A stretch of DNA of 64,000 bases, taken from assembly GCF_013368755.1 (NCBI RefSeq), contig NC_049564.1, positions 3,480,001 to 3,544,000 on the forward strand, in the 5' to 3' direction. This document shows, piece after piece, positions 34,403-45,112 of the stretch. Made by a program: the position numbers and the translations under genes. Within the stretch, counting starts at the first letter, position 1. Every line of letters starts with the position of its first letter. Below the pieces are notes generated by a model. It made no database searches. It was not told the DNA's origin and was given only the letters and a program-made list of their open reading frames with translations. Source of the DNA: Talaromyces rugulosus. Taxonomy: Eukaryota; Ascomycota; Eurotiomycetes; Eurotiales; Trichocomaceae.

Positions 34403-37400
34403 TTTTTAGAAAAAGACTATCAGCAGCTTCTACGTAGATTTATAAACTACTACTCTTTATAGAACCATATAGTTCTTATTTAGGAAGACTAGTCTCTGCA
34501 GACAGATATCCTAGCTAAAGCTAAAGCTAGACTTAACAAGATAGCCCTAGTTAAGACTGAAAAAGCTGAAAAAGCGGCTAAGATCTGAAAGCTAAATATA
34601 TCAGAATTAGAATAAGGTTCTAACGTTATATCAAAATCCAAATCAGAATCTAAATTTATAGAAGAGTCTAAAAAATCTACTCTTAGGTCTAGTAAGTAGA
34701 TAAATCACTATATAAGAGTCTTTTCTTAATGAAAAGTATCTAAATTATTCAATATAATATATATAAATCAAGGGATAAAATCATAGCTATATTCCTTAGA
34801 AACCTCTAGATGCTCTAAACCAATATTATAATAGTATAAGAGCTCTGAAGGAATAAATTCAATGAAACTATATACCAACTAGTATTGGCAATCTATTAAT
34901 TGTTTTACCCCAAAGTTTAGGAACATAGCGGTAGTAGGCTAGCCTGAGTGACACTTTATATCTCTAAAAAGATGAATCCTAGAAAGTAAATCTACTCTAT
35001 TATATCAAAAGATTACCAGATTCTTAAAATTTACCAAGAATCTGGCTATTATTTATATATTTATAATATATATAATAAATTAAACAGCGGCACTATTAAG
35101 CAAATTAAAACCATGCTATACCGAATTAGTGACGCTATGCCCAAGGCTAAACATCTTATTATAGAAGATCTGAATGCCTACTATCCTGCCTAGGAGGGCC
35201 CGGGCACTAAGATTGACCTTAAAGGGGAACAGATCCTTAAGATTATAGATTGTTATCATATTAAATTAACTACTAAAGAGGGGGTATCTATATGGGAATG
35301 AGGTAATCTTAAAATAACTATTAATCTAACTCTAATCTTTATTAATCTAATCAACCGGCTTATAAGCTGTAAGCGTGCCAATAAACTAGGGCATAATTTG
35401 GATTATTACCCTATTAGGACGCTAATTGATATAGAAACACCACTAAATAAGGCGCTGAAGTGGCGGAATTAGAAAGCTATAGATGATAAGGTCTTCCTCA
35501 GTGAACTAGAGAAGCTGGTTATGCCTTTACTAATAGAGGCCTTAAAGCAATGAATTAAGCTGGTTACTATCTTATTTCTAGCTACTATCTGCTGCGTAAT
35601 CAAAAAATCTACGCTATAGGCGAAGCCTAGCTAGTGGGCTAATCCTAATCTAATTAAAAAGTGTAAATAGATAATTAAGATCTATTATTATCTATAGTAC
35701 CAACATATGTATACCTATAACCCACTTAACTGATTACTATATAAAGCAGTCTAGAATAAGAAAAAACGTACTGTAAGTAAGGCCTTATACTAAAAATACT
35801 GCAAGTGCATCTAGTAAACTATTAAAAAAAGCCCTTAGGGCCTGTGGTGATTAGTAAGGTAGGCATATATGTGAATAAGCTTATATAAATTAGGAATTAT
35901 CTTAACACTTCACAGCTTTAGTGGCCAGTTAACAGAAACTGTTGAGACCAAGGTTGCTTTATTCTAGAAGGCCTTCTTCCCAACAATTCTAGTAGCTAAT
36001 TTATCTGATATTCTAAATATTACTTACCCAAACCAGCTTAGCTTTCTCTAGATTGAGCTATATAAGATTGTGGCTACAGCCTATACTATACCATTAGATA
36101 AAGCCTCTAGAAAGGATAGCATTCTTAATAGTGTATAATATAAAGTAATTAGTATACTTAAAGTTCTAAAGACTTTATACAAGATCTTCAACACCTATAT
36201 AAAAGCAGACTATAATCTAATCTACTTTTAATATTTAATAACCGTTGTTCTTTATAAAGCTAGAAAAGACTAAGATTATTATATGCTTAAAGCCTACCAG
36301 CTAGTAACACTACTTAATATATTAGAAAAAATCTTAGAGTTAATTATTACTAAACATCTTAGCTATATAATTAAGATCTATAACCTGCTCTTTCCAATAT
36401 ATTTAAGCAGCTATAAAGGCGTCTCTATAGATCATATTATCTAGTTAGTTATTAAGCAGATTCAGGAAGTATAGAGCTAAGGCCAGTTAATAGCATTAAT
36501 ACTTCTACTGGATATAGTAGGAGCATATAATAATACCTATTATAACTAATTACTGTATAATCTACACAAGAAACAACTAGGGCATTTTATTCTATAGATC
36601 TAGGCTTTCCTAGACAAATAAACTATATAAATTCACATGTTTAAAGATATATCAAAGCACATCCTAATTACTATCAGTATCCCCTAAAGAAGCCTAATCT
36701 CACTAATCTTTTATCTAATCTATAATACTGATCTACTAAGTAACTGTGCCGAACCTACTAAGGAAACCACTATCAGCGACTAGATCAACAATGTTAATTT
36801 TCTAACTATAAGGGCCTTAGAGCAGACCAACGTTCAGAGACTTAATAGAGCCTACAGTAAAGCTAATAAATAGACTAGAAAACACGCTTCTATTTTTAAT
36901 ACTAAGAAATATAAATTAGTGTATTTTATTAATTCCTATAGCTCTACAGAGCCTTACTACATATTAATTATCTTATCTAATGGCATAGTTATTGACACCT
37001 TCTATAAAATAGAACACTATCTCGGTTTCTGATTAGACTTAAGCCTGATATTTAAAGCCTACCGCACCAAAGCGCTTGCCAAGACTGGCACTAGCTTATA
37101 TACTCTATAAGATCTCTCAGACTCTACATAAAGGGTAGCACTAAACTATATATACTAAACCTACTAAGCAATAGTGATTCCACAGATACTCTATAGAGTA
37201 ATAGTCTAGTTTCAACCAGGTGCACTCATAAAAAAAGAAATCAATAAAACTATACAAGACTTTATAAAGATCTAATAGCAAGCAGTAGTATTTATTAATA
37301 AGGCTTTCTATACGACTACCACTATAATACTTAATATAGAATTACATCTACTGCCTATAAAACTCCAAATAGAACAGTTAATTAAAGAGACCACTCTACA

Positions 37401-39480
37401 AATCCAAACTAGACTAATCCACGCCATACTAACTTACCTTCAGAAACAACACCTAGAAACAGAAATCCAACTAAAGGGGTTTACCCCTATAGAGGTGTAT
37501 ATCTAAAAGAAGGATAAATGCCTAGAAGCTCCCCTAAGAGCTGTAAAGAGCCAATAGAAGAGCTAACAGGCATTCATCCAGACATCCTAGCAGCAGCCTC
37601 CAAAGGTAATTATAGAAAAACAGAAAAAAGCCACTCATCTATATAATATCATACTCTATAAACTTATTAACAAGCTGTTTATACTATATACCAACAACAG
37701 TAGCTTCTAGAGCCAAATCATAATATTAATAGTAAATCTACAAGCTATAAAACAAAGCACTGAGTGCCTCAGAACTAAAAACACATTAATAGTATATACT
37801 AAGGAAGTCTATAGCATCTAATTCACACTAAAAGCAGCACTGCACTATAGAGACTTACTAAATTAGAAGGCCTAAGTCAAACAAGCAAAGATAATTATAT
37901 TATTTAATAGTCAGACCACCTTTAAGACGCTCTTTAATCTCTATATAGTCTTAGGACAGATCTTTATTAAGGCCTGCTAGTATCTGCTGAATGAATATAC
38001 TAAAGAAGAAATCTTAATTATCTTATAATGGATTCCTATCTATATAGATATCCTAGAGAACGAAGCTGTTAATAGAACTACTAAGTAAGCGGTCTAGACA
38101 GCTATAAAACAGTCTAAAACTACTAACTAGCCCAGACCGGGCATAAGAGCCAATATTAATTAATAATACTGACTTATTATAGCGGACAAGCGCTAAATAC
38201 ACTAATCAATTAAAGATGCCTAGAAAAAAAAGTAGAAAAAAGGTAAGACTATAGTATTTATAAGGCACCTACTAAATATACCTATCAAGAAAGCTTTATA
38301 CTATTAAAGAGGTCTTTATAAAGCTATAATATTAATCTTTATATAGCTATATATCTAAAGAGTAGCCCTGAATCATTATCTCTAGTGAATTAATTACTAA
38401 GACTTATCTTTGTGTCTATATGATTTTAAAGAACAGACTATATATTATATTATCATAGACTGCCCGTAGTTCACTAAGGATAGAGACCATATATTTAAAA
38501 AGATTTAGGACATTAAATATACCACCAGATTTAACAAAATCATAAATAAGAAAGATGCAGCAGTTGCTATCACGCAGTTTATAATTAATATAGATATCCT
38601 AGACCAATTCTAGGCTGTTGATTTATAAATAACTGGCAATACAGAGCAGGAACAGGCCAAGGTCAAAGCTAATTAACTAGGGCATTGAGTGTGGCTTAAT
38701 ATATAGAATAAACACATAAGTGCTGGCATTCCAGGTCTATGTTAAGATTGATAAAAACTAACATATTACTTTAATCTAATTAAATAGTAGAGAACAAGGA
38801 AATAAAGCCTAGTAATTTAAAGAAGAGGTAGATAACTTAAGAAGATATATCAGCACAGATATAGCTAGGATATAGTTATTATAATAGATAAATGAGTAGG
38901 AAATATATATATAGCACACTAGGAAATAGGATTAAAGATAAGGATAGTAGCAAGTATAAGATTAAAATTATATCAAGAATAGCTATAGATGCGTAGTGAA
39001 GTAAGCCCTAATATAAAGGCTGCAGTAAGTAAAGAAAGTAGAAGAAAGGAAGCTATAAAGAATTAACAAAATTATATTAATATTAACGTTCCAGATTTCA
39101 TTTATTTATATAGTTTACCATATTTAACAGCTTTACATTACTTTCCTTGACATTTTATTTCTTAGCATTCTATTTCTGTGGTGTATCTCCTAAGCTACGC
39201 TACTAGTGGCTGTGCCACCCATTATCCTCTGCCCTACCGGATTAGGGCCCCAACCCTGCATAGCGGCGATAGTCTAGAAGCTAGCTACATCAGGTTAATG
39301 AGATCTACTACTATATTGGCCTCACAAAAAGATCTAGGAATTTCTAGTAATAAAGAATTGTTTACTACTGTAATTCTATACTGCCTGGTGCTAATTAATA
39401 GATAGATCCTAAAGTAGAGACAAGGAATACAGCTCTGCCGATGTAGCTTATGTGGCAATGGAGCCATCTCGGCCTGGCCC
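34403..39480 (+). mobile_element. LINE-B: second Tad1-like LINE family, RIP-decayed
   Basis: Read on the plus strand through many stops. Gag-like sequence lies at 34403-34700. An endonuclease lies at about 35100-35560 (IIEDLNAYYPAxEGPGTKIDLKG, LTLIFINLINRL, HNLDYYPIRTLI). Reverse transcriptase lies at about 36240-36780 (RKDxDYYMLKAYQLVTLLNILEK, SYKGVSIDHII, ISIPQRSLISLIFYLIY). RNase H with WIPIYIDILENEAVNRTTK lies near 38030-38090, and a C-terminal YIIIDCPxFTKDRD segment near 38450. The 3' end is uncertain; a less mutated block, 39120-39500, may be its 3' UTR. It is distinct in sequence from LINE-A. Confidence 0.8.
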
Positions 39481-40216
39481 TGTGGTCCCGTGACAATTTA
39501 ATCTTTTATTTCTATTTTTTCTTCTTTTTTTTTTCTAATTATTTTAATTTTTCTATTTCCTTTATATCTCTTACTATAAAATTATCAATACACTTATAAA
39601 AAAGATTATCTTATTTCTTTAAATAATCTATCTTTACTATTATTTAAATAAGTTCTAAACAAATATTTTTTTTATTAAAAACAATACTAGGACTGGTGTA
39701 GCTCTAGGCCTGAGCAGTAGATGCTGGCCCTGGTGCTGCACCAGTTCTCATATTATTATGTTTTATTCTTTTAAATAAATAATATATTATTATTACTTTT
39801 TAATAGTCTTTATAGTCTATTATTATGATAGTCTATTTTATCTTAAGATTGTTTTATATAATGTTCTTATCTTATCTTCTGTTAATAGAATACCATTACC
39901 CACCCTGATTCACATCTTGGTAACGAGTTGTTGAACCGATTGACACTTACTTTTTAATTAAGTTATATCTGCTAGGATATGATTATATATTTTGGATAGA
40001 CTAACTACTTAGCTATGTAAGTAGGCATACTACCACGTAGCCTCCCGATAATAATTATATGAGTCAATTGCTGTAAAGCAGAGGGGGGTTGCAGAAGAGA
40101 GGGTCTTGTCAGCAATTTGCAGCAGGCCGCAGACATCATTTGCAATAACAGATACCCTTCTTAGGGGCAAAAAAAAAGAATTTTGTGACTCTCTCAGTCC
40201 TATATCGTGAGGGTTA
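39481..40216. other. AT-rich spacer at the transposon-gene border, with a GC hairpin
   Basis: This is low-complexity T-rich DNA with no coding frame, apart from a conspicuous GC-rich inverted repeat at 39692-39745 (ACTGGTG ... CACCAGT arms, about 19 bp with mismatches). From about 40020 composition returns to that of ordinary genic DNA, and 40020-40216 is presumably 3' UTR of the transporter gene. Confidence 0.5.
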
Positions 40217-41965
40217 TTATACGCGGGATCCGTTGCGGCCCTCCGTATGATTAATAGGCGGCAACACATCGTTAACTGTTTCGTCGGTGCCCTCCAGATC
40301 CTCCTCAACCGGAACGTGGTCTTTGATCTTCATCCAGATTACGGGAGCAGCGATAACGAGCGAACCAGCTAACAGAGCCCAATTACTAGCAAGTTCTGTC
40401 ATGTACGCCGGCTTTGTTGAGTCCCACGCCCACATGACGCCAGCACCAGCGGACTGAATACCCTTATAAAAGCCAACATAATTGGCACCCTTCCGTCCTG
40501 AATTGCTGAGAGCTCCAATATACCTAAATTTATATTTGTTGCTACCGTCAGAGTTCTAACACTTGATGGAATAGTTATTCTAGGCAAGGGAGGAGGAATC
40601 ACATACCAGTATACCGCGCCCTGCCAGACAACGTCGTAGAATCCATAAAATATGTACAAGAACATCGGACCCACATAGCCGGGGTCAGCCCAGTCCTTAT
40701 AAATGTTGACTGCTGAAAGACGAGTGTATTGTGTCTGGAACCTATATCCGCCACCATAAATGACCATAGTTAAGGCGAAGAGAATGATAAGCATCATCCG
40801 AGCACGGACAGCACGGCGAAAATAAGTCATGTCCGATACCAAGCCAACAAAGACTGCCCCGAGAATATGAGCAATGTAATAGAGGAAGGTATTTAGTGCC
40901 TTGGTACGGGTGTTAAAGTAAGCGCTATTAACCGAGTTTGTCTGGTAGGTAATAAACCAGTTGGAAGACCAGAACATGGGGAAAAGCAACAAAACAGTCG
41001 GCTCACTGCGGAGAGTTGTCCAGAGCCCGATAAGCTCGGTCTTCCAACTGGGGTTCTTCATGAGAATAACTCTAGACCCATCTGACCGGACGACCTTCTT
41101 TGCATCACTAATGAGAAGCCCAAGAAGAGCTCCCACGAACATAAGGACAATGAAGACGATATAAACGGCGCTTGATACGTCGACCTTGGTTGTCGAATGA
41201 ATGCTATTGGCAAGGACAATCTGACAAGGTAGTTAGTAACTGGTAGATAATGACAGTCCCTTCCGTGGGGAGCCGCATATATAGGAGGGAAGATATCAAA
41301 GGGATGGGCATACCAGACTGCCAAGGCACGACCCAACGTTGAAAATTGACCAGAAAAGAGTAAAGTAGCGTCCTTTTTGTTGCTCCAACGGATATGACAC
41401 CATAATCGTGCCTTGGGCAGTCCATAGCAGACTAGAACAAACGCCTAGCAAGAAGCCGGCAAAAATATTAAATCCGGCGACGGGTTTGTATAAAGACACC
41501 AACACGCTAATGACATAGATACAATACCCTATGCCCCCAAAGGCGAGTGTCATTCGCAGCCCAAGCCGGTTCACGATTGAACCCGCACCGAAGCTGACGA
41601 CAGCAGACGTTGCATACAGAGCAGTGTTCTATCACATAACCCATGGTTAGTACGAGTATAACTCTACCTCAGGATAAGAATTTTGTACTATTCCTTACCA
41701 TTTTGTCCACCAGAGTTGTATTCGTCAGTCCCGCACCTCCCATGCCAGTAAGGGCATTATACATGCCAGGGCAGAGAAAGCAGATGGCGCCAACCCAAAT
41801 CAGCTGGAATAGAGGCGTTACATACCAACCGTGGATTTTGGAGAAGATCGTGCCCTTCTTGAAGCTCTCCTGACCAGGAGGTGAAACCTCGCCTGCAGTG
41901 TTGAGAAGTTCATCTTTTGTGGCCTCGGTGACCATCGGGAAAGCAGCTTTCTCCGTGGATGACAT
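40217..41965 (-). CDS. UNC93-like (DUF895) major facilitator superfamily transporter
   Basis: This is a polytopic membrane protein of the fungal UNC93/DUF895 MFS group; the substrate is unknown. I assemble four exons, 41965-41699, 41628-41314, 41220-40607 and 40523-40217, giving 500 residues in a continuous frame. Introns are 70, 93 and 83 bp with GT-AG ends, and intron 2 has a perfect TACTAAC branch site. The ATG at 41965 (MSSTEKAAFP) opens a short cytosolic N-terminus before the first membrane segment (TPLFQLIWVGAICFLCPGMY). Family features include NxLGLRMTLAFGG, SLLWTAQGTIMVSYP and FYKGIQSAGAGVMWAWDS. The acidic C-terminal tail is cytosolic. It is divergent from the GH16 gene, with about 1.1 kb between them. 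No disabling change was seen. Confidence 0.9.
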
Positions 41966-42421
41966 AGCGAAGAGAAATTTGCGTGAGATCAAGTTCAAGG
42001 TTGCGTTGTCGTGTAAGTAGGAAAAAGCAAAACGAAGGACCTGGCCTAAATCTTTCCCCCCCCCCCTTTGAGGATGGAAATCTAGATTTATGCCCACATG
42101 TACTTCGGAATTGGGAGACTTGTGATGAAATAAATCACTTGATGTTATACCGTAGCAAATCACGCAAGAGTTGGTAATTATAGGGTTTTCTAATGGCCAC
42201 AATTTCTGCTGTTATTTTTCTTTCTCTTTCAACTACCAAGCAATCACGTTGGGATAACAAACATATGTTTTATATCGACCATGCTCTCGCAGGACAAGTG
42301 TAGGTTAGCGCTCATCACGCCATTTGTATCCGAATTATCGAATAGTAGCGCAGGTCCATAGCTGTTAGTCAGAGACAAAAGCGGAGGAGTAGCAAAAGAG
42401 CTGGAATGACAAGATAGTGGG

Positions 42422-42462
42422 TCTCAACCAGATTCGGTAATCGTGACCGACTGCCGCTACCC
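42422..42462. repeat. 41-bp direct repeat, copy 1, with CGG-N9-CCG
   Basis: TCTCAACCAGATTCGGTAAT begins the unit. It differs from copy 2 at only a few positions, and the CGG and CCG triplets are conserved in both. Confidence 0.8.
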
Positions 42463-42487
42463 CACGCGATCAATGAGATTTGCTAGA

Positions 42488-42528
42488 TCTCAACCAGGTT
42501 CGGTAATCCTCACCGACTGCCGCAACCC
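42488..42528. repeat. 41-bp direct repeat, copy 2, with CGG-N9-CCG
   Basis: This starts 66 bp after copy 1. It keeps the CGG (42501-42503) and CCG (42513-42515) triplets while the spacer between them varies, which suggests selection on the triplets. Confidence 0.8.
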
Positions 42529-43110
42529 TATCGAATCGTTTCAGGATCAAAATAGGGATTCGTAATCGAGAATAGTTATGAGATATGTAACATGTGAGTA
42601 TTGTGCAATTCTGATGAAAATCTCGCTTATACTCCTAGGCAGCCATACCCAAAATCTAGCTTGAAGGAAGGAGGCGTGACCAAGAACGCAAGACTACTAC
42701 CAACCACACCCCTGCAGCACACATGAGCTACCCCATACTTTTACGGGCCTCTCGTATCGCCATTAGTGGGTGTTGATGCTATCTGTTGTTGGATTTAGTG
42801 CAGCACATGTCATTTTAGCTTCCTCGGAAACATTCAGTTGAAAAATACAAAGCATAGGAGTAAAATGCAATAAGTTGTAAACAGAAACCACAAATAATAG
42901 CGCATTTTTTCGACATGTATATGCATGCTAACATGGTTATGGCATCTATCTTGTCCACCACCATGTCAGTCAGGGCGGGGAAAATCTCTCGTTGAAAGTA
43001 TACAAGGGAGGATTGTCCTGGTGGTTTTATATTGTGACCCTTGTCTTATTTGCAAAAATTCTTTCCTCACCTATAGCTCTTGCATCCTTCACCCTTCCTT
43101 ATACTTCAGT

Positions 43111-43936
43111 ATGGCCCGAATTTTTATGTTTGTTGGCGTTGCTGCGCTTGCACTGGCTAAGATGGCCACGGCGAACTACAGACTGTCCGATTCGCACGAT
43201 ACAACCAACTTTTTTGACGGGTTTGAATTTAAAAATGGCACCGGATCGGACGGGTTTACTCAGTATGTCGATGCCGAAACCGCAGAGGCAAAGTCCCTGG
43301 CAGGCATTCGGAACGGGATGGTGTACCTAGGCGTTGATAATACGACTGCAAACGCCACTGATGGTCGAGACTCTGTCAGGGTCATCACCCAGAATACATG
43401 GAGTAGCGGGCTTTTTATCGCCGATATCGCCCACATGCCAGGCGATGAGTGTGGCATCTGGCCGGCCTACTGGCCCAACGGCGGTGAGACCGAGATTATC
43501 GAAGGCATCAATCTGCAGACAACTCCCATTATCACCTTGCACTCTGGAGAGAACTGCACCGTCAAAAATACAGGCTCGGCCTCTGTCTCAGTCCTCACCG
43601 ATGACGATTGTGACAGTATCACCAGCTCCGGCGGCTGCTCCTAGACGACTACAGATACTCAGGCTTACGGGGATGGCTTTAACGCGGTCAATGGCGGCGT
43701 GTACGCAGAGTGGACAACGAGTGCCATCTCGGTTCGGTTCTTCCGCCGTAGCAGCATCCCGACGGACATCACAGGAGGATCTCCAGAACCAGACACTTGG
43801 GACACGCCGTTGACCCGCTTCGTGGCCACGGGCTGCAACTTCAGTACTCATTTCACAGGCAACGACATTGTATTCAACACAAACCTGTGTGGCTGGGCGT
43901 AGGTAACAAAATTCACCGATGCATTAGGAATTGTAC

Positions 43937-43975
<39 letters not shown>

Positions 43976-44312
43976 GGGAGACAACTGGTCATCAATTCCT
44001 ACATGTAGTGTGAAGGCTTCAACTTGTGAGGAATATGTCGTCCAGAATCCGGACGCGTTTTCAGAGTCGTATTGGTTGATCAACTCTGTCAAGGTGTATG
44101 AATGGAGTGATGCTATACTCACGCTCACGCAAAAAGCTCAAAGGAGGACTGAGACCGCACTATGTAGCAAAGAATGCAGATCTTGTAGAAAACTATCTAC
44201 ACTAGCCAAGCAATTCATATCAAATATCTTGCAAAATTCATGCAACGTAAACCCTATTTCTATAGAGGTGGAAATTCATCTCACTTGGCATCCACCTGCA
44301 GCATCAAGGTGA
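43111..44312 (+). pseudogene. GH16 endo-1,3(4)-beta-glucanase, decaying
   Basis: GH16 enzymes cut beta-1,3/1,4-glucans outside the cell. Exons are 43111-43898 and 43976-44312; the splice restores the expected LCGWAGDNWSS reading. The signal peptide is MARIFMFVGVAALALAKMATA. Homology runs through SDSHDTTNFFDGFEF, CGIWPAYWPNG, YGDGFN, GCNFSTHF and SESYWLINSVKVYEW. Three lesions are visible. TAG at 43642-43644 (codon 178) follows GGCS, where relatives read on, probably from CAG. The catalytic ExDxxE has become ETEIIE, with the middle Asp replaced by Glu. A few residues before it (between PAYW and PNGG) are missing relative to intact homologues. The enzyme is almost certainly inactive. The C-terminal 55 or so residues look unlike the family. 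Confidence 0.85.
43939..43972 (+). repeat. (AC)17 microsatellite inside the GH16 intron
   Basis: This dinucleotide run begins within the branch-site-like TACTAAC (43934-43940) and ends three bases before the AG acceptor at 43974-43975. It therefore fills the branch-to-acceptor interval. Confidence 0.9.
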
Positions 44313-45112
44313 CTTTTCAACCGATAACCATGTTAATAGCAAGACTAAGAATTACATACCAAACTCTGCCAACTTCGGACAGGCGGATATCAGACTGCCC
44401 TAGTCTATACACGAGATAGAAAGTCGCTTTAAACACGACAAGTACAGAGGAATACTTTCTGTATGTGTATTTAGAGATCGTACAAGTAAAGTATAGTATT
44501 TGACATGGGAAATTGGGTTGTCCGTCACTACGTACGTGTCCCCCACAATAGAACTTAGTTACCGACTAGTTATGATGAATTTACGACTCTCACCACTTTA
44601 ATTAGCAGCCAGGTTTTTAACTAATTACAGCATCTTAGAGTGGAGTATGGATGGAGCAATAAGGACATGTGCCATCTTAACTTCGGTCGCGTGCTTTACA
44701 AGCTATAAGGTGCAATTCTGAGCTTTTCCTCCTTTGTCGTGGGTCTATACATGCGCACGTACCGGTACTCTCGCTGTTGGCGTGCTTGCAAGCGTCCTGC
44801 AATCTATACCCCGTATATTGCATTGACTGCTCAAATCACGACATGCTCCGTAGGAGGTAACTAGGCCCGTTAATGAGATTCGAATCTTTGCAAGTGTAAC
44901 CTTACGGTATGTGCAATGTTACAGTTTCTTCTGTAGGATCGCGATCGCGTTTCGTGCAAGGGCATGGCCAATCCCCCCCGACGACATTGGCCTGGGTGTG
45001 GAATTGCATATCTAGCCCGGTGGGGTTGGATTTGTATATATATCAATCATGCATCTGCACAGGTTCCTCTGGAAGATTTCAAACAATTGACTTTCTATCC
45101 ATTCGATTCATC
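44313..45112. other. Intergenic region upstream of GH20 gene
   Basis: No gene was recognised here. A TATATATA box lies at 45035-45042, about 70 bp before the GH20 ATG, and fits as a core promoter element. The rest shows no clear repeat. Confidence 0.5.

Larger units (their letters stand above)
41966..43110. promoter_or_regulatory. Shared upstream region of transporter and GH16 gene, with repeated CGG-N9-CCG sites
   Basis: This is a non-coding, divergent promoter region. Two 41-bp direct repeats at 42422-42462 and 42488-42528 each contain CGG, nine bases, then CCG (42435-42449 and 42501-42515). Inverted CGG triplets with fixed spacing are the classic target of Zn2Cys6 regulators (established knowledge). 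No other gene is seen in the interval. Confidence 0.55.

Noticed and set aside
39178..39405. 75-codon frame near the end of LINE-B
   Set aside because: No family features; it falls in the presumed 3' UTR of the LINE.
43642..43644. Treating the TAG in the GH16 gene as part of an intron
   Set aside because: No GT donor and AG acceptor pair removes it while keeping both flanking conserved blocks (GGCS and YGDGFN) in frame; a nonsense change is the simpler reading.
43899..43975. The (AC)n region as a frameshift at the GH16 C-terminus
   Set aside because: GT at 43899 and AG at 43974 with a TACTAAC branch join LCGWA to GDNWSS in frame, so it is an ordinary intron.
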